DNA from: Dryococelus australis
Lineage: Eukaryota > Arthropoda > Insecta > Phasmatodea > Phasmatidae
Length of the DNA: 64,000 nucleotides
Direction of reading: 5' to 3'
Assembly: GCA_029891345.1 (NCBI GenBank)
Contig: CM057009.1
Coordinates: 291,844,966 to 291,908,965 of the forward strand
Positions within the stretch are counted from its first letter, which is position 1, and every line of letters starts with the position of its first letter. Below, piece after piece: positions 34,247 to 46,195 of the stretch. The notes beneath the pieces were generated by a model. That model made no database searches. It was not told the DNA's origin and saw only the letters and a list, made by a program, of their open reading frames with translations. The position numbers and the translations under genes were made by a program.

Positions 34247-34826
34247 CAAAGTGTTCGGAAACTACCTGCCGAAAATCAAACCACATCAACTGTGGCCGAA
34301 TAGAAACAAGAAACTCTATGAACAAAATATTCGGAAATGCCATTTAGTATTTTTTTTATTGAAGTCGAATTTCGGTAAACGACGCCAGCGGATCAGTAAA
34401 TGACGCCGGCTGTCCTGCAGCCGTACTTACGTCCGTGCACAACATGTTGCATAAAACGAAGGTGAACTGATCCACGGCAGTGCTGCACGAGGCACTCTGC
34501 GCCACCTGTCGGTCGGATGAGTTGCCACTGTCCCACACACAGGCGCCACTACAGTGGCAGATGTTCTTGAATATTTTATGGTTGCCTATGTACAGGCGCT
34601 GGCCGCATGTCACGCCACCGTCGTTCGCCTTCGTGTCACGCAACTTCTTATACAGGCAGGTACATACGGCTGCGGGCACCCGGCTTAGTTTGCCGAAATT
34701 CAACGTCAATTTAAACATATTAGATGGTTTTTTCCGAATATTTTGTGACTAGAATGTCTTGTTTATATTCCCCCCCCCCCCAGATGCTGTGGTTGGATTT
34801 TAAACAGGTAGTTTCCGAACACGTTG
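34247..34826. mobile_element. Mariner-like TIR element carrying an exon-like insert
   Basis: The ends CAAAGTGTTCGGAAACTACC and GGTAGTTTCCGAACACGTTG are inverted (about 25 bp plus a weaker match inward). The left flank is TA; the right flank is CA followed by TA. The paralogous segment at about 38928-38940 runs straight through, giving an empty site. The ends resemble Tc1/mariner-group TIRs with TA targets. No transposase is present. The interior is GC-rich and contains a splice-bounded open frame (34431-34669, minus), unlike the AT-rich surroundings. Confidence 0.8.
34431..34669 (-). pseudogene. Cysteine-rich exon-like segment, likely captured host exon
   Basis: On the minus strand, an open stretch of 239 nt (2 nt plus 79 codons) is preceded by an acceptor-like GCCCGCAG and followed by the canonical donor GTAAGT (34425-34430). 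It encodes nine cysteines, at residues 2, 4, 21, 37, 39, 43, 61, 73 and 77 of the exon, including CHCSGAC and LCNMLC. This pattern suggests a disulphide-rich extracellular protein. I do not recognise the family. The frame also stays open through the flanking intron-like DNA (34356-34718). Its position between transposon TIRs implies gene-fragment capture. Alternatively, it is a real exon of a host gene into which TIR ends happened to fall, or chance. Loss of coding context makes function unlikely. Confidence 0.55.
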
Positions 34827-34870
34827 CATAATAATAATGTCTATGCCTAAATGTAAATATACCCCAAAAT

Positions 34871-35680
34871 CTGCAATATTACATAACCCCCCTCGTTATG
34901 GAACAAATTTTACAAATTTGTTACAAACAGAGATTAAAGGTAGGTGTTAATACTTTATATTTGCTGCAACATGCTTTTTCCGTTTAACTTCATAATTTCC
35001 CGTCATAATTTTCAACAAAAATATGATCTATTTCTTAATTATTTCCTTCTACATGACTTTTATATAATTTTCGGGATATATCACTTCGTCAATTCTTTTC
35101 GTATTCTATAAAATGTCAATGTATTACTCTGTTTACATTTTAAATAAATTTTCTTCTGCATAAAAGAAAATATAGTTCTTATTGCCAATAATTATTACCA
35201 GGCAATGTTTGAGCATTGGCATCTATTAGAACTATTTTATCATTTTGTGGGGAATTACTCACAAGACACAACAAAATAATCCAAAGTAAAAATTCTTTAA
35301 TCGACTTCCAAAAATCTTCAACATTTACATTCAAATATTTTGTATTAAACAACTGAGCCCAAAACTATTACGTCTCGATTTAGGCACGAAAGAAGACAAT
35401 AACTGCTTAAAATGACATACAAATATTCATGGGGACACTCGGATGGATTAGGACATAGCCTCATGACTTAAAAAAGACACGCATTATATAATTTTAAGAA
35501 AACCCGAGGGACTTCTTGAAACGCGCATTGACAACATATTATACAAAAGGCTATTTAAAAATGGAATTGTGTAATAACTAAAATTACGCTTGAAAGAGTA
35601 TATATTTATTTCACAGCCTACAAAGATTAAGGTATTTTTCTACTAATTAAAATATGTAGGGAATCCGTGCGGACACTCGG
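34871..35680. other. No recognisable feature
   Basis: AT-rich, without supported ORFs. Confidence 0.4.
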
Positions 35681-35917
35681 GTGGAACCGTTCAAAGCCAC
35701 AGGGAAATTAAATCACACAAATATAATAAAATCAAGGATGCTCAGCAAAAACCCTATCGTTGAAAAGTATTTGCGGGAGTTTACTGATGGGTCACAAAAG
35801 CATAATAATTATACTGCGCGAGCAGGCGCGGTACTAACCACCAGTGACACCAAACCTCTTTCAGGCAGCTCGCACACAACTAGCCAAGGCAGAAACATTG
35901 AATTTATGAAATATTAA
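35681..35917 (+). pseudogene. Possible retroelement RNase H fragment
   Basis: The 78-codon ORF contains REFTDGSQKHNNYTARAGAV, which resembles the first strand of a retroelement RNase H (a TDGS motif with a GAG/GAV turn). The acidic residue of TDGS is kept. The rest of the domain is not recognisable downstream, so it would be a fragment. A chance match is possible. Confidence 0.35.
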
Positions 35918-36202
35918 AATATTACAACACACACATGTTACTCAACTGGGATCCACTCATTTACAGTGCAAGTTACGCCGAACAAGAATTTAGGGCTGGG
36001 CGACCGAAACCAAATTTAGAATGCCACGGAATTAGCACTTCCCTATCCACCGTGAGCTAGCCCAACATGATATCATTGAAAACGCATTAAAACTCGGGAA
36101 CCACTTTCGTCTGGCCTGTAGATAGCCAAGCGGTTCCTCGGCGGTTAAAGAACCGACGCAGTAGTGGCGTGCAGCTGGTGAAATGGTGGTCTGCATCCAC
36201 GA

Positions 36203-36425
36203 CTATAGGCCGTTCACGGTGAGGTGAGAACTTTTGAAGCCCTAGTAACTTTTTTTCTTTCAGCCAGTTTACATCCTCGCACCACTTGCCAATGTAAGCC
36301 CTGCCATGTTTAGTAATAATCACAGTGTTTGCATTCACCACACCCGAAACCAAAAGTCCAAGGCCACATTGGAACGTGCGTATTGGTGATTATGCCCGAT
36401 GAAACAGCTTAAAAAAAAAGTGCTC
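36203..36425. mobile_element. GTTCACGG-family MITE, copy 6
   Basis: Left end TATAGGCCGTTCACGGTGAG with TTTTGAAGCCCTAGTAACTT as in copy 1. The right TIR is reduced to AAAGTGCTCACC, which also starts the tandem array that follows. Confidence 0.75.
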
Positions 36426-36556
36426 ACCTGTGAATTGCACTGCTGCCACTGCGCTAATATTAACGTGCTCACCTGTGAATTGCACTGCTGCCACTGCGCT
36501 AATATTAACGTGCTCACCTGTGAATTGCACTGCTGCCACTGCGCTAATATTAACGT
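36420..36556. repeat. 45-bp tandem repeat, three copies
   Basis: Three head-to-tail units of period 45 begin with GTGCTCACCTGTGAATTGCA at about 36420, 36465 and 36510. The copies are identical as read. Because 45 is a multiple of three, repeated peptides appear in several frames; none is a credible protein. Confidence 0.95.
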
Positions 36557-37429
36557 TCCACCGAGCTGTCGAGCGTGGTGAAGGCCGAAGTCGAAGAGAC
36601 CTAACCAACAAGGCGGTCAGGGGCAGCTAGTTGCCGGACAGGAAATGGTTCCAATTTAAAGTGGCAGAGCCAAGAGCCCGGCAGAAGGCCGAGCACTAAC
36701 AAAATTACAATAGCCAATAATGGATAAGTTGTTTACCGCGCATGCGTGGAAACAGGGACGGAAACGGAAGCAACAGGGGAACCTAGACCGAACGTCAGCC
36801 GAGTGGTGAACTAAAGTAGTTAAATACGAGGAGCGCACTCTGCGCACCTTGCAACTGATATCCCTCTATAATCAGCACTCTACCCATATAGGTATACACA
36901 GCCCGTTCTATTCATTATTTCCATATGTTTTTAATATTATTATTATCTGTATGTCACTCTGATTTTAATTTTTCTAATGTATTTATACGTTTTGTATCTC
37001 ACATGTCACTACTTACATTTCTTACCTTAATAAGTCATTCATTTTCCTTAACCTAAATTTCTTATCTCTGTGACAACTTTATTCCTATGTTGACTTAAAT
37101 CTAACTCTTTTATTTCTTTCCATTTTCCTCATTTATATTCTGGTTTTGATCTTGCTTTAACCTGCCCCCCCCCCCCCTTTTTCTTTTTCCTTCTTTCCCA
37201 TTTCCTGATCGCCTTCTCACCTTGTGTGTACATTCAAATTTTTTTCAATCCCCCTATCTTACATGTTGCACTAATTTTGAATGGCTAGCCCTGTTTTTTC
37301 TCAGAGCCCCCACACCAACCCATTTATTTCAATATTATTTTTCCCTTGCTCATGTCTTGTATGGTTTCGTTATTAATTACACAGGATTTCCCACTTTTCC
37401 TTTCAAAATGCAGATTCTCATTAACACAC
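36557..37429. other. Unassigned; pyrimidine-rich toward the right
   Basis: From about 37000 the plus strand becomes T/C-rich, including a C-run at 37166-37177. It may continue the decayed minus-strand coding sequence at 37430-37945. Confidence 0.4.
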
Positions 37430-37945
37430 ACCATTACCTATCATCTAATGATACACAATAATGTTTGCTCATTATATCACATTTACGTTTCCCTTCTATA
37501 CCCAGTTCATTTATAACCTCATTCTGTTGTTCAATTTTTTTTTTGTATTCTGTATTTTCTTTCCATTTACTATTATTTTGTTCACTCCTATTCAAAATTT
37601 TTTCCAAACTATTAAAATTAATTTCCATTTTTTTCTTTTATTCCCTCACTAACTGTTTGCATTTTTTTTATAACCTCATTATAGGTTTCTAATTTTTCCT
37701 ACATTGTTTCTAGTCCCTCTCTAACTGCTTGCACTTCCTTCCTAATGATCGCTCTATCTATTTGCATTTCCTTTCTAATAGTTTCTGTATCTGTTTAAAT
37801 TATTTTTAACCTCACTCACTTTTTTCAGTTCACTTTGAATAGCATCCATTTTTTTTATTATTAAATTTACTGTTTTCATCATATTAGGCGTCCATTTTAC
37901 ATTAACCCGAAAATCTACAACTTTTTTCTTCTTCACGATTATTCA
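37430..37945 (-). pseudogene. Degraded coiled-coil ORF, LINE ORF1-like
   Basis: Read on the minus strand, fragments in shifting frames encode charged, heptad-like sequence: MDAIQSELKKVSEVKNNL near 37800-37850, RKEVQAVREGLETM near 37700-37750, and a Lys/Glu/Asn-rich 64-aa ORF at 37434-37628. A candidate start MNNREEEK lies near 37945. A stop and several frame breaks separate the pieces. Such coiled coils occur in ORF1 proteins of non-LTR retrotransposons, but no zinc knuckle or RNA-binding domain is visible. It could be any coiled-coil gene relic. Function is lost. Confidence 0.4.
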
Positions 37946-38311
37946 TGTTCTATATAAATTATAACAAGTTTTGTCAAAATTTGGTACTTGCTGAAATTTT
38001 TTTCCAGACCTGAAAAACAAAAAAAAAAATTATTGCTTTAGTTCTTGCGTTTTCGGAAATGGTTTACTGTCTCTGCCGACGTATCTTAGTTGTTCGCCGT
38101 TTATCTCGAGCACTGCATTTCTTCTTCTCGAACTGTAGCATGGACTCTCTCTTGGCGTTGGTTCTTCCTTCGCCAAAAAAAAAAAAAAAAAAAAACTGCA
38201 ACTTCTGACGTACTAGAAGTCGAAGTTCTTTCTTCAGTTTCTGAAGCTCTAGATTGTTATAAAGTTTGTTTTTTTGGCTCCACATTGGGCCGCAGTTATT
38301 ACATTTCAGTT

Positions 38312-38975
38312 TAAATTATAATGTGGCAAATTTTAATCTTCCCAAATATAGTATTTTTTCTTCATCTTCTCCGAAAACATTTGACAAATTATATTTATTC
38401 TCAAATATGTAAATATCTATATCATTTATTTTCAATTAATAATTTTTCGAAGTTAAAACCATCTTGCAGCAATAGTATTCAATATTAAATTATCTCTTAT
38501 TACTTAATACATCATTAAAACTTTTATATTTACATACCCGCGTCCATCCCTGAAGGTGGTGAGAATTCCTTAAAAGAAAAATTGTGTTCTATTTTATCTC
38601 AGCCTTAATTACGTTGTTTAATGTCCTCTGATTGGCTGTCGTCTGACCATGACAGTTTTCTCAGCCAATCAGCAATGGCGAGACGAAAACAACCAAGATA
38701 GTTTAATGTTTAATAAGCATTTAATTGCTTTATAGCATCTAGGAAGAAGTTTAAAATAACAAACATTAATACTTAATATTGTTTAGAAACAAATGAACCT
38801 CTATGTAAATAACAATAAAAATAAACTAAGAATTATACTGTAAACTTATGTATTGAAATATAATTTGGAAGAATATAAAAATAAATGACAACATAAGCAA
38901 GTATTTTAATCATATTTATTATAATAATGTATATGCCTAAAGTAATTATGCCCAAAATATGCAATGTTACACTCT
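38312..38975 (+). repeat. Diverged segment duplication, copy 2
   Basis: Collinear with 33585-34870. It lacks the TIR insertion and the perfect palindrome, so it serves as the reference state for both. It is preceded by an A-run near 38176-38195. Confidence 0.8.
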
Positions 38976-40299
38976 CACAAATGTTTTATACATGCCTGAA
39001 AAAACTATTTCTGATTGGGTTACACGTGTATTGTATTGTTCATGTATAAAATAATCTGAATTGTATATAAGAAAATATTTTTACTGTGAACTAGTTTCAG
39101 TTAAATATGTTGCAATACGATAACATATTTCTTATACACTATACTGCAAAAAAAATGTTGGCAGACCATATACCTTGCTCATTACAGTCAAATTGGGGAT
39201 GTTTTAAAAATATTAAACAGTAGGGACTAAACTTATATTCATGATACTGCAATGCGTATCAAAAATTGCCGCTTAGGATCCAAAATTCATTATTAGGAAA
39301 CACGCCAAAACCAAATTTCTCCACAGAGGAGTTTTTGAGATATTTGGGAGGGATAGCAAAATAGGAGCTTAAGATTTTGTTGCCCAGATGAATTAAAAAC
39401 CTGTAAAATAGGGAAAGACATTACAAATTCCCGTGTACATGACAGGAATACTGAAAATGTAAGATAAATTGTAGGGTACGAATAAAATAGTGTACTGACG
39501 GGGGACATGTAATCAGGGGAATGTTAAATCAAGGTTATACAGTACTGCGTTACTTCAAGAATGTCACGACAAGCTTGGGTTGATTGTGTGAAATACATGA
39601 AATATTTTCTAATACACAAAAATTTTTTGAAAATAACTTACCTTTACTATCACAATAAGCATCACGTTAGGGCAAAAAATTTCATCACATTTGTTGTTGG
39701 TACAAGAATACAACAAAAAATTATTGTATAAATTACGTTTGAAAATTAACTCTCGACGTAAAACATAATTTCACAATAATTCCACATTAACTTCATAATT
39801 AACTTCGAAATTGCCATAAATATTTATTAATTACGAGTACTCATATAAAAATGTGCTTATAAAAACTTCATAGCGTGATTCAGCAAGGGAGTCACGAATA
39901 GGATATCTTTATTATGACATATATTTTTTAATATCTATCTAATTATTACAATTATTACGTGGATCAGGATAGTGTTCATTAGAAATGATGCACAATAGTC
40001 AACTTCAAGATACATTTTTACCAAAACATATAAATTGCTTACAAGCGAACACAGTATAAGAATAACAAGCTTGGCTGCCTACGAGTTAACAGGCGACAAT
40101 GCTGACTCACTTATAATAACACAAGAGATCAAAATACAGTACATCGGGCGTAGGCAATACTGTCTCCATGCGTCTACGGTATGCCGCTGTGCTCTCTGCA
40201 CAAGCCCTCGTGAAGGAAATTTTCGACACTCATTGTAAACAACACGTACTATAGATTAATCAGCTTAAGCTTTCTGTTTGTTTCTGACGACAATCGGTG
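38976..40299. other. No recognisable feature
   Basis: AT-rich. The short ORFs lack motifs. Confidence 0.4.
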
Positions 40300-40785
40300 T
40301 GCGATGTCGAGCTGAAAGTATCGTATCGACTACGATTATTAGCGTTGCAGCTGAAACTTTGTGCCCGTTTTAAGCGTAAGCGGTGGGTCCTGGACAGATG
40401 CCACGAGGGAATCGTTTTTGTTAATGAAGTCATGCCGCTTAAGAAACCAGCATCAGATTTTCATCAAACATGGCAGTAATAAAGTTGTATGCAATATGAC
40501 GGTGGCCAACATTATTATTTTAATTACGGTTTTATGTATCAACAAGAGTTTTCTGTTAGAGTGAAGATCTCAAAAACCTAAATCACTGTTCGCAGAATTG
40601 CATTTTCACTTTTCGTTGTTCTCGATACTTCGCAAATATAAAATTGACAAATTTGATTTCCAAGGACTTATATCTCCCTTAATTTTTCAGTTTTGGCAGA
40701 AGTGTTCAATATATTTTCTACTAAATTTTGCATAAGGAATCGCCTCACAAAGTTTGCAGTTCGAATTACGACCTCACACACTCAC
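40300..40785 (+). repeat. Single arm of the fold-back element family
   Basis: Collinear with the right arm at 7912-8375: GCGGTGGGTCCTGG, GTTTTTGTTAATGAAGT, GGTGGCCAACATTATTATTT, ACTTATATCTCCCTTAAT and AAATTTTGCATAAGGAAT. No partner arm is found nearby. It shows the uninterrupted TTATGC site that the hAT MITE occupies at 7.0 kb. Confidence 0.75.
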
Positions 40786-43700
40786 ATATATATATAATGC
40801 ATATATAGTATATATGCATAATAAGGGAGGCAACCCCAGTTTTCCAATGACGGAGTTGGATGACAGTCTCAATTTGTTCACCATGCGCGTATATCCATGC
40901 AAGTAAACGGAATCCAGAAGTTGAATGTTCCATCTCAAATAGTTTTTACTTTATTGTTACCTAACATGTTCCTTATCTTCACTTCCATGGGAGATTTACA
41001 CCCTTACTCTTCCTGACAAAGGGGTGGTTCCTATGCTCATTCTTCTTATTTTAGGCCTGGCTACCATGGGTCACGAGCTGATTCGCCATTTATAATACAT
41101 CCTGTATACATGCACACACACAGAGAAACATATTTCTAAGTATACACCAAAATGTTTTGTTTAGATAATAATATGAGGAAGAACAAAATTAACTCAACAG
41201 CTAACTTTTAAAGAGCACTATAGTAACCAACATAAGCTGAACATAGCGGCACTGTTGCAGTAACAGGGTTATTTCATAGAAAATAAAATTTGTATTTGTT
41301 GATGTTATTAATATAATAACCTTATATAATAGTACCAGGACACGATATTTTCACAGCACACTGTATTTTTTAAGTAATCTCACTATTAAAATTTATTATT
41401 AAGAACGCTTTTGTAAACATTGAAAACGGTTTGCTATTGGCTAATATGTGTGTGACGTAAGTTATACATGTTTTGATTCAGCCGTCTACTCTTCAGCATC
41501 AGCATAGGAATGTGTTGTCAGCAGGTCACTTTGGATTGCAAAGAAGGTTTTTGGAAATGTGGAATAGATTAAATTGTTTTTTTGGGAACGTATGTTTCTA
41601 TAATAAGCATAGAGCAATTTTTTTTCTCGCTTCAATTATAGTCTTTTTATTTCACAAGTATGAGATTTCTGTTTACAAAACACTGTTTTAATGCAGCATT
41701 AGAGACAACTTGTTATAAAGGTTTATTATTCTTAGTACGTTTTTTTAAGCATTTTAAGCAGGCATCAGAAAGAGCCAATAGCCTCAAAAATACAAAGCAA
41801 TTTTGTGAAATAACATTAGCCCTAGTATATCTAATTTGACGCGTTAAATTTTTTTCATATTTTAGTATCTCCTTTAAAATGAAGAATAATAATATTTTAC
41901 AATTTATGTGATTACAATTACAGTAGGAAAACCCAATATTAATTTAACACTGGACAGAACTTACTGTAAAACCACATATTTTTGTTTTCAATTGCTGGGA
42001 ATTTCGCTGCAATTATGCGTTCAAATACTCGTCAAGCTTTGTTTCCTCACTTAGAACACTCGCAGATATTTCATCCGGACAATATTTTGTTGCGTTATTA
42101 TACTGTGTCGCTATGCACCACTTATAGGCCTTTAGTCACGAGTGGATAACAATTCAGTTCGCTGTAAACAAGAAAAATATAAAAGATTCCACACGCACAT
42201 GTGGTCCGATGCGGTAGTTGCATGTGAACAGTCCATCATCACACGTACAGCGATGTCACACGCATCAAAATTCGCAGTGGCCGTTTTTCCCAAGCAAAAC
42301 CATAATCTCTTCTTGAATGTGCTATTCTCCAGTTGTACGCACATAAATAAAGAAAAGACCTTAGCATGACTGTTGGAATTTATCGTACAACTGCACGGTA
42401 AGCAGAGAAAAAAAAAAAAGAATTATCCCAGTTGCACATGTGCCATAAACTGACACATTATAAGTGTGATACTAAGACCCAGCACCCTTGCGTTTTAGTT
42501 CGTCTCAGTTACGAACGCCGGATTTCGACAGCCACTGTATAACACGTCAAAAACGGAAATAGCAACACGCCATACTGTAAATCCTTTATCAGCTGATGCT
42601 CGCGGGAATGAAAGTGAATATCAAGTTGGCTATTCTGATAGCGCTAGATAGACCAGGGAGAAATATGTGTATGGGGAAGACTTGACAGAAAAATTGTTCA
42701 ACTTGTTAGTATAGTTTATTTTACGCGGTCACAAAATCAGCTGTCATTAAGTGTACAAACTAAAATTTGTGCTAAAATAATGCAACAAAATCAGCGCCAG
42801 TCTACCCCAGTGCTCTCTTCGCCTCATAAATATATGCTTAGTATTAATTCAATGAGGCTGCTAAACGGTCGTGCCACATTTTAAAAATATTTTTAACACT
42901 AATTTGACACAATACATTTCAAATCCAAATTTTTTTGGGTGGGTTTGCGACAAAAATATTGTCTTTAAAAATAAGTCGCGAATAAGCAACCAATTGTGCT
43001 GCTATCTGCTGGTGAATTTTGAAGCACTGTCCACGGCTCATCTCATTACCCAAGACTGATTGTGAATGTGTAAAGTACAAACAAATGAACAAATATCTTA
43101 AGTTGTATGTTTTCCCCGAGCTTTTATAAACATTTAAAATTAACAAATTGCAATGTACAGAAATTCTGGGCGGTTTTCATGACCTCCTTTCATCTCTGTT
43201 CTTTCACAAGGCTCCCCCGCCCACCAAACTCGTCATTTATAATACATAAAGTGACATTAGGTGTCTTGTTACTGCGTTACACAAACGAAACAAAAAAAAT
43301 CACATGCGTAGGTATTTTTAAAATAATTCTACCTTCATTCCAAGCAAAATATTTCAAACTCATAGCTGTTTCGGTTAGATTAAGTTCGAAAAATTACATT
43401 CGAGACTCGTTCGTGGTTACTTATGCTCGTAAATAATATTTAGCGAGGTGGCGCCACTTTTATTACCAAAATACTTATTATTATGAATAACATTGCGCTG
43501 TTTGGATTTCCTTGAATTTCTACTATTTCCAGCCATGACATGTATACTGTAACGTTCCAACTGACATCACAACATGATAAGAACCACAACTACCATTTTA
43601 AAAACACTAAGCCGATTTCGCCATCTATAGTAAATTAGACAGAGCTGTACAGTTTTGTGTTCCAAACGCGAGTGTCAGATGGAGATTTTACATATATCCT

Positions 43701-45398
43701 GAAGTTTACAGCAGTAAGTATGTATCTCCTCGGAAAATGGTCAGTGTAAAAGTGTGTTACAGACTACTCGCTGTTCAAAAAATACTGCAAGAGTGACGTC
43801 CAAACCCTTGTTGCAGAAAATTCTTGTTTCAGATCCTATATTTTTTTTTAGGGTGCTAAAATTTAAACATATTTCCTTTCAAATTTGTTTACTTCCAAGT
43901 AATAATTTCCTGATAAATATTTATTTTGCGAAAGCTTTCTATTTTACTTCCATAACATAGAAATTTTTTGGGCATAAATCAGTCAATAACTCACAGGATT
44001 TGTTAGTTGTTAATGTATATTCAAGTAGTGCAATTACAAATGGATCCACTGATAATGTCAGCACGAAAATATACAATAGGTTTCTAGCTTGAAACACCAG
44101 TTAATGGCGGAAGGTACCAAAAGCGAAAAGAAAACACTGGCACAACTTTTTCAGAAATGTCTGAAAACAGCCTTCATAGTTGAGACCTGAGTGTACCACC
44201 ATACAAACACAAGTAAACAGCATGTAATTACTTAACTTACCTTTGTGATAGGGTATCGTAACTTCATCGATGTTTTTTTTTTGTTTTTGATTCTAGCTTA
44301 TTGGCTAGCCCCCTCGACATCAAAATGGCCAACCATAATTCTGAGAGAAAAAAATAGTTCACACACATTTATGTTGTAAATAAATATCAAAAGTTTATTG
44401 CATCGAATCAGAACCAGTTAATAAATATAATAAATTTAATATCAGGGCTACACCAAATGCAAAAAAAAAACATTAAAATGTTTTAAAATCTGGATAATTC
44501 GTATTCAGTTGTGGATAAAACACAAAATTTAATAAGTTTCTCAATTCAGGTGCACAAAAGTTTCAAAACAGCTGCATGTATGTGGATTGGGAGTTCAACA
44601 TATAAACTGCACGTATACGATTTGGTTTCTGGATACATTATAAGTTTTTTTTATTTTGAAACTGTTATACGGCGATGGTAAACCCGTGATCCTGTCATAC
44701 GATTTGACATGATGACTTGTTTATAATTATCATAAATGTAAACAGGGCATAATAAAATTAATCGAATATTAAATATTTAACAGCCACCACGAGTAAATAT
44801 TAACCTCAACGTCGTACAAACGGCAACTTAACATGTCACAGGTTGGCATTCCAACCTGCTTTATTTTTGTCTAGTTGCGCTCGAATCACGCGCCGAAAAT
44901 AGAGCGTGGAAGTTGTTCCGTTCCCCAGGCCACGCAGCATTAAACGCATGGAGTAACGGGACTACAACTGGCGGCTATGCAGCTGGTCGCATCATTGCAG
45001 GGAACGGAACACGGCAATAGATTCTAGGACCACGGCAATATAGTTTCTCTTTCGTGGAGCCTTTTATTATTTAACTTATAAATTGATTTGTTTGTGTATT
45101 TTATGGAATGAATTTGTTCGGATATGACACAAACAAAGTTAACATTTCAACAAAACTACCAAAATTTCATTTTTTAAAATTTCACTAAATGAAACTGTTG
45201 TTTTAAAATAACATATTTATCAGCAATTATTGTATTAGTACAACAGTGAATATTTTAAATTTATTCAATCTGTTATCGAATCTGTTGTTTTCGCACTTTT
45301 CGATCAGTCAAATAGCAGAAAACAATAATTTGGCTAGTGGAAAACCTTGCAACTTATTGAATCAGTGTAAAATCCACTGTGTGTGGTTGTGATTTTTA
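40786..45398. other. Long stretch without recognisable features
   Basis: About 4.6 kb of mainly AT-rich sequence. There are AT microsatellite words near 40785-40820 and homopolymers near 42405, 44272 and 44460. Overlapping ORFs at 42132-42369 and 42871-43436 have no motifs. No gene is supported. Confidence 0.45.
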
Positions 45399-46195
45399 CT
45401 GAGAAATTCTTTGTAATTTTACAAATGCTTACAACAGTACAAAGATTTTTCTTGTAAAACTACAAGGTCTGTGTTTGTAATAGACCTTAGGAAATGTTTG
45501 TACTATACTGAGCCGTATCCACGAGCTTCAGCAAAATGGCGGACTCTCAACAACTTGAAACCGTATAAAGCTGTTTATGCAAAAACTATGGGTGCAAACA
45601 GAAATGTATTGCAAATTTGAATTACGTAAAACACTTAACACAACTCAAATAATCATAGTAAAACGACAATTTCAATAAAAAGTGACTATATTATTTATTA
45701 TTTGTTAGTGTTTCCTAGCAACACAGAACTCTTAAGTCAACTCTAACGCACCGTTGTTAAGAGCCTTTAACTCAACAACTGAACTCTTAAAAAGAAATAA
45801 ATGTACCTATTCTTCTTAACCGTATGTCAGTATTATTTTGTATGTACTTGCACTTATATTTACAGTAAAAATAGGCATTTGTCATAAGTCGAGTTGGTCT
45901 TGTGTTTAAGGGTGCGGGTTGACCATGGAAGGGGGTGTGAGCTCTAATCAGCGTGCTGGCAAAGAATAATTTTTTTTTTTCGTAATTTATATTTTGAACT
46001 ATTTTTTTTTAGTTGTTCTCTGTTATTAATTCATTACATTTGTTTTCTAGAAAAAAAAAGTAGTTTTACTTACACCCCTTAATAATGTCAGTTGTAATAC
46101 AAGGCTATCATTTGTAATATTACAAAGAAATTCTGTGCTGATGTTACAAGAAAACTTTTTGTAGTTTTACAAAGAATTTTCTTTGAAAACTGGGT
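45399..46195 (+). repeat. tRNA-cored element, TTGTAAAACTACAA type
   Basis: It begins ACTGAGAAATTCTTTGTAA. Both arms are filled with self-complementary variants of TTGTAATTTTACAA (45415-45490 and 46100-46180). A weak tRNA-like segment lies at about 45889-45950 (TGGTCTTGTGTTTAAGGG, GAGCTCTAATC). This repeats the layout of the 50.3-kb element with different arm words. No coding capacity. Confidence 0.5.

Larger units (their letters stand above)
33585..34870 (+). repeat. Diverged segment duplication, copy 1
   Basis: Collinear with 38312-38975 apart from a 0.58-kb insertion at 34247. Shared blocks include CCATCTTGCAGCAAT, CAGCCAATCAGCAATGGCGA, ACAACCAAGATAGTTTA and AACAAATGAACCTCTATGTA. It is non-coding; it could be a long-dispersed repeat or an old segmental duplication. 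Confidence 0.8.

Noticed and set aside
36335..36630. Repeated-peptide proteins on both strands
   Set aside because: Consequence of a 45-bp (15-codon) tandem repeat with open frames.
40786..41110. A possible TIR element ending in ATTTATAATACATCCTGTATA
   Set aside because: A similar word occurs near 43236, but no matching left end or TSD could be found.
42132..42369. Opposed 70- and 75-aa ORFs
   Set aside because: Neither has a motif; overlap on both strands indicates chance open frames.
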